From NCBI GenBank assembly GCA_944385105.1, contig CALWVR010000006.1:31708-95707 (forward strand): 64,000 bases of DNA, read 5' to 3'. The position numbers were made by a program, and so were the translations under genes. How positions within the stretch are numbered: position 1 is the first letter of the stretch; each line of letters starts with the position of its first letter. Source of the DNA: an uncultured Clostridia bacterium. GTDB lineage: Bacteria > Bacillota > Clostridia > Oscillospirales > Acutalibacteraceae. Shown here in pieces: positions 8,538 to 18,138 of the stretch. Under the pieces are notes generated by a model, which saw nothing but the letters and a program-made list of their open reading frames with translations, was not told where the DNA came from and made no database searches.

Positions 8538-9578
8538 TTATAAATATTTATCAAAAAATTCCACGAGCTTTGATATAGCCTGATTTACATATTCAGGTTT
8601 CCAATAAGTTTCAATGTGTGTTGCTCCTTTAATTAAAAACAGTTCTTTGTCTTTAGTTCCGGTAGCTGCCGCAAACACTTTTTCAGTCATATAAAATGTA
8701 TCTGCTATACTTCCTGCAATCATTAAGAGCGGTTGATTTATAAGATCAGCATTATCAGAAGCATCAAAACTCATAAGTTCTAAAAGGCTGCTAATAGTAT
8801 AACGAAAAGTCGATTTTGGATGCCTATGAGTTTTTCCATAATAATAGTAGCCATCCTTGTAAAGATCATATGGAAGTTTTTGCGCTTCGCTTTCAGGCAT
8901 ATTACACATATCTGGTGTATAAAGGACCTCTCCACCTGAAGTTTCCTGAGTGCGTGCTTTAGAAGCCTCAAGAAGTCTTTCCTGAATTGTTTCAGTTTGA
9001 CTATCTAAAAAACCATTTCTTCTAACTACGCCAGTGTTAAACATAGAAAGAGTCGCTACGGCCTTAAAGCGTTTATCTGTTTGAACGGCTTTAATTGTGT
9101 ATCCTCCACCACCGCAAATTCCTAAGATTCCAATACGTTCTTGGTCAACGCCGGGATAATGTATAATAATATCGGCCATTCGATGAATGTCTTCAATCCG
9201 ATTTGCTGGTTTATCAGTATTTCTTGGGTTACCTTCACTTCCACCTTGATATGAAGCATCTGCCACTATAGAAATGTAACCACTTTCGGCTAGATGCTGT
9301 GCATATAGACCAGCAACTTGTTCTTTTACTCCGCCGTTTGGATGTGCTACACATATTGCAGAGTATTTTTTGCCATCCCCTTCTTTGTATCCAGTTGGAG
9401 TATAGACGTTGGCAGCAATTTTTAAATCTCGCAGTTTATATGAAATTGGGTGAATATTTACCTGCCCCTGTTTATTTTCCTTAATTGCACCGTCATACAC
9501 TAAACCATATGGATTATCATTATGAGTGTTTTCTGCTTTGACTTGTTCAATAGATTTAAATTTAAAAATATTTTCCAT
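8538..9578 (-). CDS. Dienelactone-hydrolase-like alpha/beta hydrolase
   Basis: The 346-residue alpha/beta hydrolase has a nucleophile elbow GICGGG (Cys155) in place of G-x-S-x-G, so the nucleophile would be cysteine, as in dienelactone hydrolases. An HPNGGVKEQ oxyanion-type loop at about 79-87 and GSIADTF plus GATHIETYW near the C-terminus supply the acid and His. It has no signal peptide and is probably cytoplasmic. A CTGGAGG site precedes the ATG. A diverged paralogue with the same cysteine elbow (GICGFGG) is at 23755, likewise behind an FMN reductase gene. Confidence 0.85.
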   Translation of the reverse strand: MENIFKFKSIEQVKAENTHNDNPYGLVYDGAIKENKQGQVNIHPISYKLRDLKIAANVYTPTGYKEGDGKKYSAICVAHPNGGVKEQVAGLYAQHLAESGYISIVADASYQGGSEGNPRNTDKPANRIEDIHRMADIIIHYPGVDQERIGILGICGGGGYTIKAVQTDKRFKAVATLSMFNTGVVRRNGFLDSQTETIQERLLEASKARTQETSGGEVLYTPDMCNMPESEAQKLPYDLYKDGYYYYGKTHRHPKSTFRYTISSLLELMSFDASDNADLINQPLLMIAGSIADTFYMTEKVFAAATGTKDKELFLIKGATHIETYWKPEYVNQAISKLVEFFDKYL

Positions 9579-9642
9579 AATAAAGACCTCCAGCTTAATT
9601 TAATATTATTATTTTATAATTAAGTATATAAATTCACATTTC

Positions 9643-10176
9643 CTAAATGGTATTTCCTAATTTGTATGCTTCATTAATAGCTTCTGTTTCTCTAACTTCA
9701 CCTTTTTGATAGACACCATCACCATAGATCATACCCTTAACTTGCGCTCCAGGCAAACAGTCAGTAAATCCGCAAAGAGCATCCATCGTACGCTTCATAA
9801 GATGTTTGCCGGCAGCTGCAGTTGAAATAAAATAGAAATTTTTATTGGCTATTTCCGTATAACGAGGCAGAGTTCTGTCAATCATAATTTTCATCTGTCC
9901 GCACATTGAATAAAAGTAAACTGGTGTTGCAAGTACAATTACATCTGAATCAATTATTTTTTCAAGAAGTTTTGTCATATCATCTTTTTGTATACATACC
10001 TTAGTATTTCTGCAAGCGTAGCAAGCCCTGCAAGCACCAATTTTTAAATCTTGCACATAAATTTTTTCTACTCTATGCCCAGCATCGTTTGCTCCTTTTA
10101 AAAATTGATCGCATAGAATATCACTATTACCGTTTTTACGTGGACTACCTGATAGAATTAAAACCTTTTTACTCAT
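9643..10176 (-). CDS. NADPH-dependent FMN reductase family protein (flavodoxin fold)
   Basis: The 177-residue protein begins KKVLILSGSPRKNGNSDILC, the FMN-binding loop of the NADPH-dependent FMN reductase family. It continues with the cysteine segment CRACYACRNTKVC (about residues 49-61), typical of the clostridial multi-cysteine branch, and VLATPVYFYSMCGQMK at the flavin site. It probably reduces flavin, quinone or metal substrates with NADPH. GAGGTG precedes the ATG. The homologue at 23005 shares the SGSPRK/SSSPRK loop and C-terminal layout. Confidence 0.87.
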   Translation of the reverse strand: MSKKVLILSGSPRKNGNSDILCDQFLKGANDAGHRVEKIYVQDLKIGACRACYACRNTKVCIQKDDMTKLLEKIIDSDVIVLATPVYFYSMCGQMKIMIDRTLPRYTEIANKNFYFISTAAAGKHLMKRTMDALCGFTDCLPGAQVKGMIYGDGVYQKGEVRETEAINEAYKLGNTI

Positions 10177-10189
10177 TTAAATCACCTCA

Positions 10190-10891
10190 TTATTTTTTAT
10201 AGCCTAAATCTTTCAGCCAACTTATAATTTTTGTTTCTGAATCTTGAACAGTATTGCGCGAAACCGTAAAACCATTTTTATTTACAGTAGCATTAGGTTC
10301 AAGTTCTGTGATTACATTTATTGTATGTGAAAAACCGCTGCCTCCATGAGTGTTGAATGGAATAATGGTTTTCCCGGAAAAATCATATTCGTCAAAGAAA
10401 GAATATAAAATCATAGGCATATCACCCCACCAGTTCGGATATCCTACAAAAATCGTATCATACTTGTCCAGATTATCTATGTGACCTTTGATAACAGGGC
10501 GAAAATTGCGATTTTGCTCGTCTTTTGCTAACTCTACAAGGGTACGGTGGTCGGTTGGATATGGAGTCTCAGGTTCAATACGAAAGATGTCTCCACCTGT
10601 ATTTCTCTGAATTACATTAGCAACATACTGTGTATTGCCTAAAACCTCACCGTTTATAATAACAGTGCTGTTTGCTTCTTCACCTGTCATATTATTAGGG
10701 TTCGTTGTCTCCGGTACGGAAAAATATACAACAAGAGCTTTAGCCTCTGCTGCTTGAGGTTCTGAGCTTATGTTTTCAGTCTTTGATGATTCTGTTAATT
10801 CCTGGCTAACTTCTGGTCCCTTATTGCTATTACAGGCCGTCAAGGCAAACAACATTGTTAATGTAAGCATTGTGACAATTAATCTTTTCAT
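10190..10891 (-). CDS. Lipoprotein flavodoxin
   Basis: A lipoprotein signal peptide with lipobox LTAC (Cys20) is followed by a low-complexity linker to about residue 50, then a flavodoxin domain: ALVVYFSVPETTNPNNM, DTIFVGYPNWWGDMPMI and IPFNTHGGSGFSHT. The protein should be lipid-anchored on the outer face of the membrane, giving an extracytoplasmic flavin reductase. It is the first gene of the minus-strand operon, and AGGAGG precedes the ATG. A remnant of a second copy (KNLVAYSSMLETTISNDM) lies at 25159-25337. Confidence 0.87.
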   Translation of the reverse strand: MKRLIVTMLTLTMLFALTACNSNKGPEVSQELTESSKTENISSEPQAAEAKALVVYFSVPETTNPNNMTGEEANSTVIINGEVLGNTQYVANVIQRNTGGDIFRIEPETPYPTDHRTLVELAKDEQNRNFRPVIKGHIDNLDKYDTIFVGYPNWWGDMPMILYSFFDEYDFSGKTIIPFNTHGGSGFSHTINVITELEPNATVNKNGFTVSRNTVQDSETKIISWLKDLGYKK

Positions 10892-10931
10892 AGCGCTATC
10901 CTCCTATAATTAAAATTATTTCTTATATTAT

Positions 10932-10970
10932 AAACAAATCGAGACTCTTATAGAAGTCTCGATTTGTTTA
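10932..10970. terminator. Terminator of the LysR gene
   Basis: AAACAAATCGAGACT and AGTCTCGATTTGTTT form a perfect 15-bp stem around a 9-base loop, 36 bases after the LysR stop. The stem itself supplies the T-rich end on the minus strand. Confidence 0.7.
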
Positions 10971-11005
10971 TCAGTATATACTTTAAGGTTATAACTTATA
11001 TCCAT

Positions 11006-11908
11006 TTAAGGGTTCATAATAGACTCAATTGCACAAAGGCAACGTTTTACTGTTTGTGATGGATTAGGTGAGTGAAGTATTCCAAAAGGAATTGTGTAAT
11101 CCCATTCTACATGGATGATTTTTAGAAGGGGGTGAACGTTTTCCCAATTATTAACCACCATTAAAATATTATTGCTATTTTCACATTGATTAAATACCTC
11201 TACATCATAAAAATCAAAATCAACTATATTAATTGTAGGATGCTTTGTGTAGAGATAATCTCTCAATCTGTCTACATAACTGCTCCATCCGCGATGCATG
11301 AGCATAAGTTTTTCACCGTACAAATCACTAATTGCCAGTTTTGACTTATTTGCTAATCGATGATTAACAGAAACTGCACAGCAAATAGGAGCTTTCAAAA
11401 GCTCTAAACCGCTGCATTTTCGTAAATTAAGCATTGTATCATCAAAGATGCCAATTACAATATCAATGTTTTTACCAAGATTCCTGAGTATTTCCTTTGC
11501 ATTCTCTAATGTATTCTCAAAAGGTACAAGCTGAAATTTAATATCAGGACAGTGTTTATGTATTTTCGGCCATAACTCTACTAAAATTTTTGCTGGGGTC
11601 ATAGGAGATGTTCCAATACAAATGATATTATTATCTTTTTTCATTGCATTTTGTGCTCTAATTATAGAATCATTACAGTACTGAATGATATATTTTGTGT
11701 CTTTATAAAATGATTCACCAGCCTTAGTTAAAGTTAGCCCTCGATGTGTCCGACTGAAAAGGCGTACTCCCAAAGTCGATTCTAAAGTATTAATTTGTTT
11801 AATTACTGCAGTAGGTGTAATATAAGCTTTTTCTGCTGCTTTATTAAAACTGCCTGCATCTGCGACTTTAATAAATGTTTCTAATTGTTGTTTATATATG
11901 AAGTTCAT
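11006..11908 (-). CDS. LysR-family transcriptional regulator
   Basis: The 300-residue protein has an N-terminal winged HTH (residues 1-60: FIKVADAGSFNKAAEKAYIT, then NTLESTLGVRLFSRTHRGLTLT) and a C-terminal periplasmic-binding-like effector domain. AAAGGGG precedes the ATG. It is divergent from the broken CMD-cupin gene at 12233 and upstream, in the same direction, of the lipoprotein flavodoxin operon. Either could be its target; LysR regulators most often control a divergent gene, and that one has decayed here. Confidence 0.9.
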   Translation of the reverse strand: MNFIYKQQLETFIKVADAGSFNKAAEKAYITPTAVIKQINTLESTLGVRLFSRTHRGLTLTKAGESFYKDTKYIIQYCNDSIIRAQNAMKKDNNIICIGTSPMTPAKILVELWPKIHKHCPDIKFQLVPFENTLENAKEILRNLGKNIDIVIGIFDDTMLNLRKCSGLELLKAPICCAVSVNHRLANKSKLAISDLYGEKLMLMHRGWSSYVDRLRDYLYTKHPTINIVDFDFYDVEVFNQCENSNNILMVVNNWENVHPLLKIIHVEWDYTIPFGILHSPNPSQTVKRCLCAIESIMNP

Positions 11909-12232
11909 CCCCTTTCATCATATAGTTATCTTTATTTATTATATCATATGCTGCTCTCAAATTTCACATTTTCAATATTATTTTATCTACTGCAGTGAAA
12001 TTGCACAAGGTTAAAAATCGAACTTAAAATCACTCATTAGACTTAATAATGTGACAGTTACTTTTTCACTTGAATAAATTGCAATTAACATGAGTACACA
12101 CATTAAGTTAGATAAAATATTTACATATAAATTATTATACTATGTACTGATTTATAAAATCTTCTTTTTATTAAAAAGTTAGATATTGCACATGCGCACA
12201 CTTTAGTAAAATACATAAAGGAATTTAGAATT
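11909..12232. other. Intergenic region between LysR and the broken CMD-cupin gene
   Basis: 324 AT-rich bases with no open frame of note. It must hold the divergent promoters. The run ATTAAGTTAGATAAAATATTTAC is AT-rich promoter-like sequence, but I see no strong -35/-10 pair and no clear palindromic operator. Confidence 0.4.
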
Positions 12233-12787
12233 ATGAAAAAACAAACAGCAGGAAGAGATTCTTTAAATGATTTCGCTCCAAAATTTGTAGAGTTTAACGA
12301 TGACGTACTTTTTGGCGAAGTATGGTTAAGAGAAGATAATTTACCTCTTAAGACTCGTTCTATTGCAACTATCACTTCTCTGATTAGTAAGGGCATTGTA
12401 GATAAATCTTTATTATATCATCTAGACACCGCTCGTAAAAACGGGGCTGGAAGAGATGGCCGAAATTTTAACTCACCTTGCCTTCTATGCTGGTTGTTCG
12501 AATGCTTGGGTGGCATTTAGAATGGCAAAGGAAATCTATCGGGACGATAATTTGCAGAAAGCGCACGGGGGTTTCCTTAGTCTTGGAGAACCTAATGTAA
12601 ACTTTTCAAAATATTTTATTGGTAAAATTTATCTAAAACCACTTACAAATCCAAAGGAAACAATGTTTATAGCTAATATAACGTCGAAACAATTGGTATA
12701 TTCACCATGCGACAAAAGGCGGCGGTCATATTCTTTTATGCGTAGATGGCAAGACAGGTGTGTTCATACTTTCACAAGGGTTAAGTT
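12233..12787 (+). pseudogene. CMD-cupin fusion, copy 2, frameshifted and truncated
   Basis: It opens as MKKQTAGRDSLNDFAPKFVE, nearly the wording of the intact copy at 20629. A small deletion near 12445 (GVTKTEM region) shifts the frame before MAEILTHLAFYAGCSNAW. A second deletion of about 14-18 bases near 12682 removes the TFEPGCR segment before NNWYIHH. The cupin is cut at about 12750 (LLCVDGK), where repeat copy D begins. The product would lack the second cupin motif. Confidence 0.88.
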
Positions 12788-12790
12788 TAT
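12754..12790 (+). repeat. Dispersed boundary repeat, copy D (short)
   Basis: CAGGTGTGTTCATACTTTCACAAGGGTTAAGTTTA matches, with a few changes, the right end of copies A (549-582) and B. It begins exactly where the cupin coding sequence stops matching its paralogue, so this end of the repeat marks a rearrangement junction. Only the last 35 bases of the unit are present. Confidence 0.75.
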
Positions 12791-12846
12791 TTAATTTACA
12801 TATAAATGTGTATAAAATGGACTATTAAAATTTTTATAAAGCAATA

Positions 12847-12900
12847 CTGCCTGATATTATTTTCACTTATTAAACGTAAGTTGTCTGGCAGCATTTTTAA
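12847..12900 (+). terminator. Terminator-like hairpin after the CMD-cupin remnant
   Basis: CTGCCTGATA pairs with TTGTCTGGCAG (one mismatch, one G-T) around a long AT loop and is followed by CATTTTTAATATTTTT on the plus strand. Confidence 0.5.
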
Positions 12901-12924
12901 TATTTTTATATCTAAATAAAAAAT

Positions 12925-12958
12925 ACCTGTGTAGAGTTTTTCTCTATACAGGTGTTAG
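12925..12958. terminator. Terminator of the DUF2935 gene
   Basis: ACCTGTGTAGAG and CTCTATACAGGT form a near-perfect stem with a TTTTT loop. On the minus strand it is followed by ATTTTTTATT, as expected for the DUF2935 transcript ending at 13058. Confidence 0.75.
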
Positions 12959-13057
12959 TTTATATTTAACAGAAATTTTTAACTTATTACATATTGAAAT
13001 GTTTGTTCTAATGTTATTTGCTTTTAACTCTTGCTTGTAATATATTAGCGGACTTTA

Positions 13058-13963
13058 TTAAGCTTGCTTTAAAAGTCGTATATAATGGTTAGCTTCCCTT
13101 AAAACATGATCTGCAAGCAACGGTAGAATTATAGACTTTATTTGGCATTCCTCTATTCCTTTAGCGCCTGTAGCCTTAAAATCTCTAAATTTTGTAGTTT
13201 CCTTAAGTGATTCTGATGTATTTTCTGAAATTGTTCTATCGTGTACCTCTTTTGACTTTTCTAAAAGATGAGCATAATCCTTTGCAAAATTGTTTGATGT
13301 TTCTATCAATCCATTTTCAGATGGATCAAGTAAGCCTCGTATAAATAAAGCATGTTCCATCATAATTTGATTCCAAAAACGTTCAACTTTATTTATTTTA
13401 TTACAGTCAATTTCTCCGTTATCTTGTAAGTCTATTACATACTCTCTGTATAATTTTGCCTCTCTTATTATATGTTTAATCAAGAGAGGGTAATTCATTG
13501 TAAACATTCTGCAAGATAATACATTGTTTAGAATTCTTTCTTTAAAGTCAATTAAACCATTAAGAAGACTAATTGCACGAATATTTATGCGTCTTACTTG
13601 ATTAAACATCGAATTGCTTATTCTCATACCTGTAGATCCCTGTAGTTTTAACTCTAATTTAGTAATTCTTTGGTTAATATTGATTCCTGTAAACCCTTGT
13701 GTTTGTTGTTCTGCAGCTAATGTGAATTCTGTTGCCACTTCACCTGATTTTAAAACTTTATTACTTACAATACCGTTACTCATGTTTACTACATATAATA
13801 ATAAATTTTCAAAATTTCTTTTATAATAGTCTGCTTCTCTTGCAAAATTAGCATTAGGTGGAGTAAATGCTGCCTCTAAAAATAATGAGTGTTCCTTCAT
13901 GATTCTAGAAAAAAATAAATGCAACTCAAGTGACATAATTACATATCTTTGCTTTCTATCCAT
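13058..13963 (-). CDS. DUF2935 protein with two four-helix-bundle domains
   Basis: The 301-residue protein holds two DUF2935 units in tandem. Each opens with the same helix pattern: ELHLFFSRIMKEHSLFLEAAF (residues about 13-33) and RFWNQIMMEHALFIRGLL (about 190-210). Each ends with a helix carrying a second metal-ligand-like motif (EADYYKRNFENLL; LREANHYIRLL). In the family these helical bundles resemble metal-binding (ferritin-like) folds; the repeated E/H pairs agree, but metal binding is inferred. It has no signal peptide. It is divergent from the giant multicopper oxidase across 140 bases, suggesting shared control and possibly a shared metal-related role. Confidence 0.85.
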   Translation of the reverse strand: MDRKQRYVIMSLELHLFFSRIMKEHSLFLEAAFTPPNANFAREADYYKRNFENLLLYVVNMSNGIVSNKVLKSGEVATEFTLAAEQQTQGFTGININQRITKLELKLQGSTGMRISNSMFNQVRRINIRAISLLNGLIDFKERILNNVLSCRMFTMNYPLLIKHIIREAKLYREYVIDLQDNGEIDCNKINKVERFWNQIMMEHALFIRGLLDPSENGLIETSNNFAKDYAHLLEKSKEVHDRTISENTSESLKETTKFRDFKATGAKGIEECQIKSIILPLLADHVLREANHYIRLLKQA

Positions 13964-14103
13964 ATTAATCCTCCAACAATTAGATCTTTTATTATGTTAT
14001 GTTAATATATAAGTCCTTGTTAATATGAACCATGTCCCAATTTTACACATATGATGTAATGGATGTCCTAACATCTTAATTATAATTAAAGGGGGACTCA
14101 GCA

Positions 14104-17100
14104 ATGATAAGTTTGGATGACTATACCTCACCACACTTTATTAGAACATTTGATATAGAAGCAATATCTTTGCCGATTGTTTATAATAAATATGGAGATC
14201 ACGATCCAAATGGACTTTTGTATGTTCTAAAGCAAGACTCGGAGGAGATACAAAGAAAAGCAAGAGAAAATTTTGAACTTCCAATACCCCAGCCTTATGA
14301 AAAAGTACAACCCTTAGTAATAAGAGCAAATGTAGGCGACGAAATTCATATAAACTTTTATAATAAACTTGACCGTAGAGCTTCCATTCACGTGGAGGGA
14401 CTTAGATATAATGTTCTGGACTCTGACGGAGCTAATGTTGGTTTTAATAAAGACACTACAACAAAAAACTTTATCAGGTACACTTGGTTTGCAGAAAAAG
14501 AGGGAACTTATCTATTTTCAGATATGGCCGATACAAGGGGTGGCGAAGAAGGAACAAATTCTCATGGATTATTTGGAGCAATAATTATTGAAAAGGAAGA
14601 ATCTACGTGGTTTGATCCTGTAACAGGAAAAGAACTTGAAAGTGGTTTATTTGCTGATATTTATAATCCTGTAGAACCAGCATTTCGTGAATATGCTGTA
14701 TTCTTTCATGATGAACTTGAAATTAAAAATAAAGACGGTTTACCACCTATTGATCCTCATACAGGTCTTCCCAATGGAACAACTGCAATTAGCTATCGTT
14801 CCGAGCCAATGCGAAATAGGCCTCCTTTAATGTCGCCAGGACATGAGGATCATACTGTAACAGATGAAGACATTTCAATGAGTTCATGGGTCTATGGTGA
14901 TCCTGCACCACCAATTCTGAAAGCTTATGTAGGGGATCCGTCAAAAATAAGATTAATTCATAGTGGGGTTAAAGAAACTCATGTATTTCACTTGCATAAT
15001 CATCAATGGAGATTGGAACCTAATGACCCTAAGTCCACTATTATAGATTCTATTTCTATCAGTCCGCAGGAATGCTATACTCTTGATATACTTTATGGGG
15101 CTGGAAGTCTTAATCATATGATTGGCGACGCTATTTTTCATTGTCACTTATACCCACACTTTCATGAAGGAATGTGGACTTTATGGAGAATCTTTGACCG
15201 TTTGGAAGATGGTAAAGGTATTTACCCTGACGGTACTAAAATTGAAGCATTAATGCCATTAAAGGATAGACAAGCTCCACCTTTAAAGGATGAGCTACAC
15301 CCAGGCTATCCTAATTTTATCAATGGTGAATTTGGAGAAAGGCCATTGCAACCACCTCTTGGGATATTAACTGAGAATGGAGAAAATAAAATAGATCCTA
15401 CCTCTTTGGAAGAAGCAAATTTTGTTCCTAATTTTGCACCCGGAGCTTTATATTCAGAAACCTGCCCATGTAATATTGATAAAAATGTTAAGGTATTTGA
15501 AATAGCTGCTGTACAAGCAAATATTGTATATAATAGCTACGGTTGGCATGATCCTCAGGGACGTTTTTTCGTGTTAAAAGAAGAAATTGAAAGGTATGGC
15601 ACACTTGATAATTATATTAAAGAAATTGAATGTGGAAATATAAGGCCTGAACCACTTGTAATCAGAGCTAACGCCGGAGATTGTATAGAGGTGAGATTTA
15701 CAAACTTACTTCCTGAATTTATCGAAGGAAATGAGTTTCAGCTAAAAACGTTGACTGATATTGCAGGCTACCATATTCATCTTGTTAAATTTGATACTAT
15801 TGTCTCAGACGGAGCAGCAAACGGGTGGAATAACCTTGCTGGCGCTAGACAATACGAAACATTGATTGAACGATTTTACGCAAATGAAGAACTTAATACA
15901 GTGTTTTTCCATGATCATCTATTTGCTAATTCACATCAACAACATGGACTGTTTGGAGCTTTGATTATTGAACCAACAGGTTCCAGTTTTGTTGATCCAA
16001 AAACTGGTGAAGAACTAAAATTTGGAACTAAGGCTGTTATAAAAAAGGCAAATGGAGAATCATATCGAGAGTTTGCATTATTTGTTCACGACTTTGCCTT
16101 ATTATTTGATAAAAATAACAATCCTTTAAATCCGCCCGAACATCCAGGTTCAGATGACGATCCAGGAGTAATGGGAGTTAATTACCGTTGTGAACCCATG
16201 ATGGAACGTCTTAAAATCAAGGACGACGCTTCACATATTTTTAGTTCCATTGTATATGGTGACCCTTCAACACCAATATTGGAGACTTACCCAGGAGAGC
16301 CAATTGTAATTAGACTTTTAGATGGAGCACATGAAGAACAGCACGCATTTAATATAACTGGTTTATCTTGGAGAAAAGAAATCACGGATCCAGTTTCACC
16401 AATAGTGCAAGAGCAAACAATAGGAATTTCAGAAGCTTTTAATATCAAAATTGATGAACATTATTCAGCTGGAGATTATTTATATTATTTCGGAGGAATA
16501 GATGACTTATGGCTTGGCTTATGGGGAATTTTACGTGTTCATAAATGTTTACAAGATAACCTGATTCCTATTTGCGATGGTCATAAATTTACTGTTTCGC
16601 AACCGTTGACTCCTCCAAAAGATGCCATTGTTAGAAAATACGAAGTTGCTGCTATACAAAAAGATATTGAATATAATAAATATGGAGATCATGACCCAGA
16701 GGGATTAATGTTTGTTCCATTCAAACATGCAAAAGATATTATGTGCGATAAAAAAGAACCTATTCCGTTAATACTAAGAGCCAATGCAGGAGAATGGATA
16801 GAAGTTACTTTGCATAATTTATTTGATCCCAACAATCCAATTCAATATAATGATTACCCTTCTGTACCTTTAGATATGCCATATGTTCCATCCAATAATG
16901 TTTCACTTAACCCACAGTTTCTAAAATACGACCCTATATATTCATCGGGTGTAAATGTTGGGTATAACAACATTGAACAAACTGTAGCACCTGGAGAATG
17001 CATTAAATATTTATGGTATGCTGATAAAGAGTATGGAGGATGTTTAATCAACTCATTTGGAGATTTGAGAAATCAGCGCCATCATGGAATGTTTGGTGCC

Positions 17101-17793
17101 ATTATAATTGAACCGCCAGCAGCAAAATACTACAATAATATTTGTCCAGTAAAAGATAGCTATAAAGAACAAGTTGTAATTACAGCTCCGGGTAAAGAAA
17201 ATTTTAGAGAATTTGTTTTGTTTGCACAAAATGGTATACGGCTACTTGATATTAATGGAGAAATAATTAAAACCACTGAACAAGGAAACGAAGGAGCACA
17301 TGGGGCTCCTGACCATGAGGATACGGGAGAAAAAGGATACAATTACCGCTCAGAACGTTTTTTTAATAGGTTAAGGAGAATTCCACTGATTTATAAAGTA
17401 TTTGATTCTAAGGTCCATGGAGATCCGGCAACGCCAGTATTTACAGCATTTACAGGTGAAAAAGTCATTATTAGATTGCTTATGCCTGCTGATAAACCTA
17501 GAAATATAGGCTTTACTATTCATGGGCACCAATGGAAATCACAGCCTGATGATCCTTTCTCTAATGTAATATCTGTGCAAGGAGCAATTAGTGTGGGGGG
17601 AAAATATGATATAGAAATTAACTCTTCTAATGTCCCAGGAGACTATCTATATCGTTCTGGCACCCTGCGCTGGGATGTAGAATCAGGTATGTGGGGCATC
17701 TTTAGGGTCATTGGTCATAACGTTAAATGCTGCTGTGAAAACTTCTGCCGTAAAGCTTATCATTGGTTGGGGAAAAAATGGTTTGAGAAATAA
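14104..17793 (+). CDS. Giant six-cupredoxin multicopper oxidase (MnxG-like)
   Basis: The 1229-residue protein consists of three cupredoxin pairs, each opening with a conserved block (NKYGDHDPNGLLYVLK at 22, NSYGWHDPQGRFFVLK at about 477, NKYGDHDPEGLMFVP at about 860). Copper motifs cluster in the middle: H293-x2-H-x-H298-x-H300 and H346-C-H348-x3-H352-x4-M357 in domain 2, then H557-x-H559 and H603-x-H605 in domain 3. Domains 1, 4, 5 and 6 lack a complete set. So type 1 copper is in domain 2 and the trinuclear site should form between domains 2 and 3, unlike ceruloplasmin (domains 1 and 6). No signal peptide, no membrane segment; GGGGG precedes the ATG. The best functional analogy is the exosporium manganese oxidase MnxG of Bacillus, but that is inference. 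Confidence 0.85.
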   Translation: MISLDDYTSPHFIRTFDIEAISLPIVYNKYGDHDPNGLLYVLKQDSEEIQRKARENFELPIPQPYEKVQPLVIRANVGDEIHINFYNKLDRRASIHVEGLRYNVLDSDGANVGFNKDTTTKNFIRYTWFAEKEGTYLFSDMADTRGGEEGTNSHGLFGAIIIEKEESTWFDPVTGKELESGLFADIYNPVEPAFREYAVFFHDELEIKNKDGLPPIDPHTGLPNGTTAISYRSEPMRNRPPLMSPGHEDHTVTDEDISMSSWVYGDPAPPILKAYVGDPSKIRLIHSGVKETHVFHLHNHQWRLEPNDPKSTIIDSISISPQECYTLDILYGAGSLNHMIGDAIFHCHLYPHFHEGMWTLWRIFDRLEDGKGIYPDGTKIEALMPLKDRQAPPLKDELHPGYPNFINGEFGERPLQPPLGILTENGENKIDPTSLEEANFVPNFAPGALYSETCPCNIDKNVKVFEIAAVQANIVYNSYGWHDPQGRFFVLKEEIERYGTLDNYIKEIECGNIRPEPLVIRANAGDCIEVRFTNLLPEFIEGNEFQLKTLTDIAGYHIHLVKFDTIVSDGAANGWNNLAGARQYETLIERFYANEELNTVFFHDHLFANSHQQHGLFGALIIEPTGSSFVDPKTGEELKFGTKAVIKKANGESYREFALFVHDFALLFDKNNNPLNPPEHPGSDDDPGVMGVNYRCEPMMERLKIKDDASHIFSSIVYGDPSTPILETYPGEPIVIRLLDGAHEEQHAFNITGLSWRKEITDPVSPIVQEQTIGISEAFNIKIDEHYSAGDYLYYFGGIDDLWLGLWGILRVHKCLQDNLIPICDGHKFTVSQPLTPPKDAIVRKYEVAAIQKDIEYNKYGDHDPEGLMFVPFKHAKDIMCDKKEPIPLILRANAGEWIEVTLHNLFDPNNPIQYNDYPSVPLDMPYVPSNNVSLNPQFLKYDPIYSSGVNVGYNNIEQTVAPGECIKYLWYADKEYGGCLINSFGDLRNQRHHGMFGAIIIEPPAAKYYNNICPVKDSYKEQVVITAPGKENFREFVLFAQNGIRLLDINGEIIKTTEQGNEGAHGAPDHEDTGEKGYNYRSERFFNRLRRIPLIYKVFDSKVHGDPATPVFTAFTGEKVIIRLLMPADKPRNIGFTIHGHQWKSQPDDPFSNVISVQGAISVGGKYDIEINSSNVPGDYLYRSGTLRWDVESGMWGIFRVIGHNVKCCCENFCRKAYHWLGKKWFEK

Positions 17794-17948
17794 AGTAGAC
17801 TTTAATAAAATGATAGTTAAATATATATAACTTAGGTTTAACTACCAAACTTGTATCATGAAAACCTTTTTAATTATTAATATTTATTGTGGCGGCACAC
17901 AGTAATAGTAATGTCTGACTTTATTTTATTTTCCATAAATATGTATAG

Positions 17949-17996
17949 AAGTACGCCGATAAAACTTTTGTAAAGTTATCGGCTGTACTTGTTTTC
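17949..17996. terminator. Terminator of the multicopper oxidase
   Basis: AAGTACGCCGATAA and TTATCGGCTGTACTT pair with a single bulge around an AACTTTTGTAAAG loop and are followed by GTTTTCCTT. The rest of the 345-base gap (17794-18138) is AT-rich, with no gene that I can support. Confidence 0.7.
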
Positions 17997-18138
17997 CTTA
18001 ATCCTATATAAATATATTAAATTCTAAAATGATAGCAAATTTTCTATTTGTTCTGTTTCCTATTGCTATAAACTTAGATGACTCAATAGTATCAATAAAT
18101 AATTTTCTAAATAGAGATTAATCCCTATTATTCTTTTT

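Noticed and set aside
14141-14329. Minus-strand frame within the multicopper oxidase
   Set aside because: Shadow of the oxidase coding sequence with no ribosome site.
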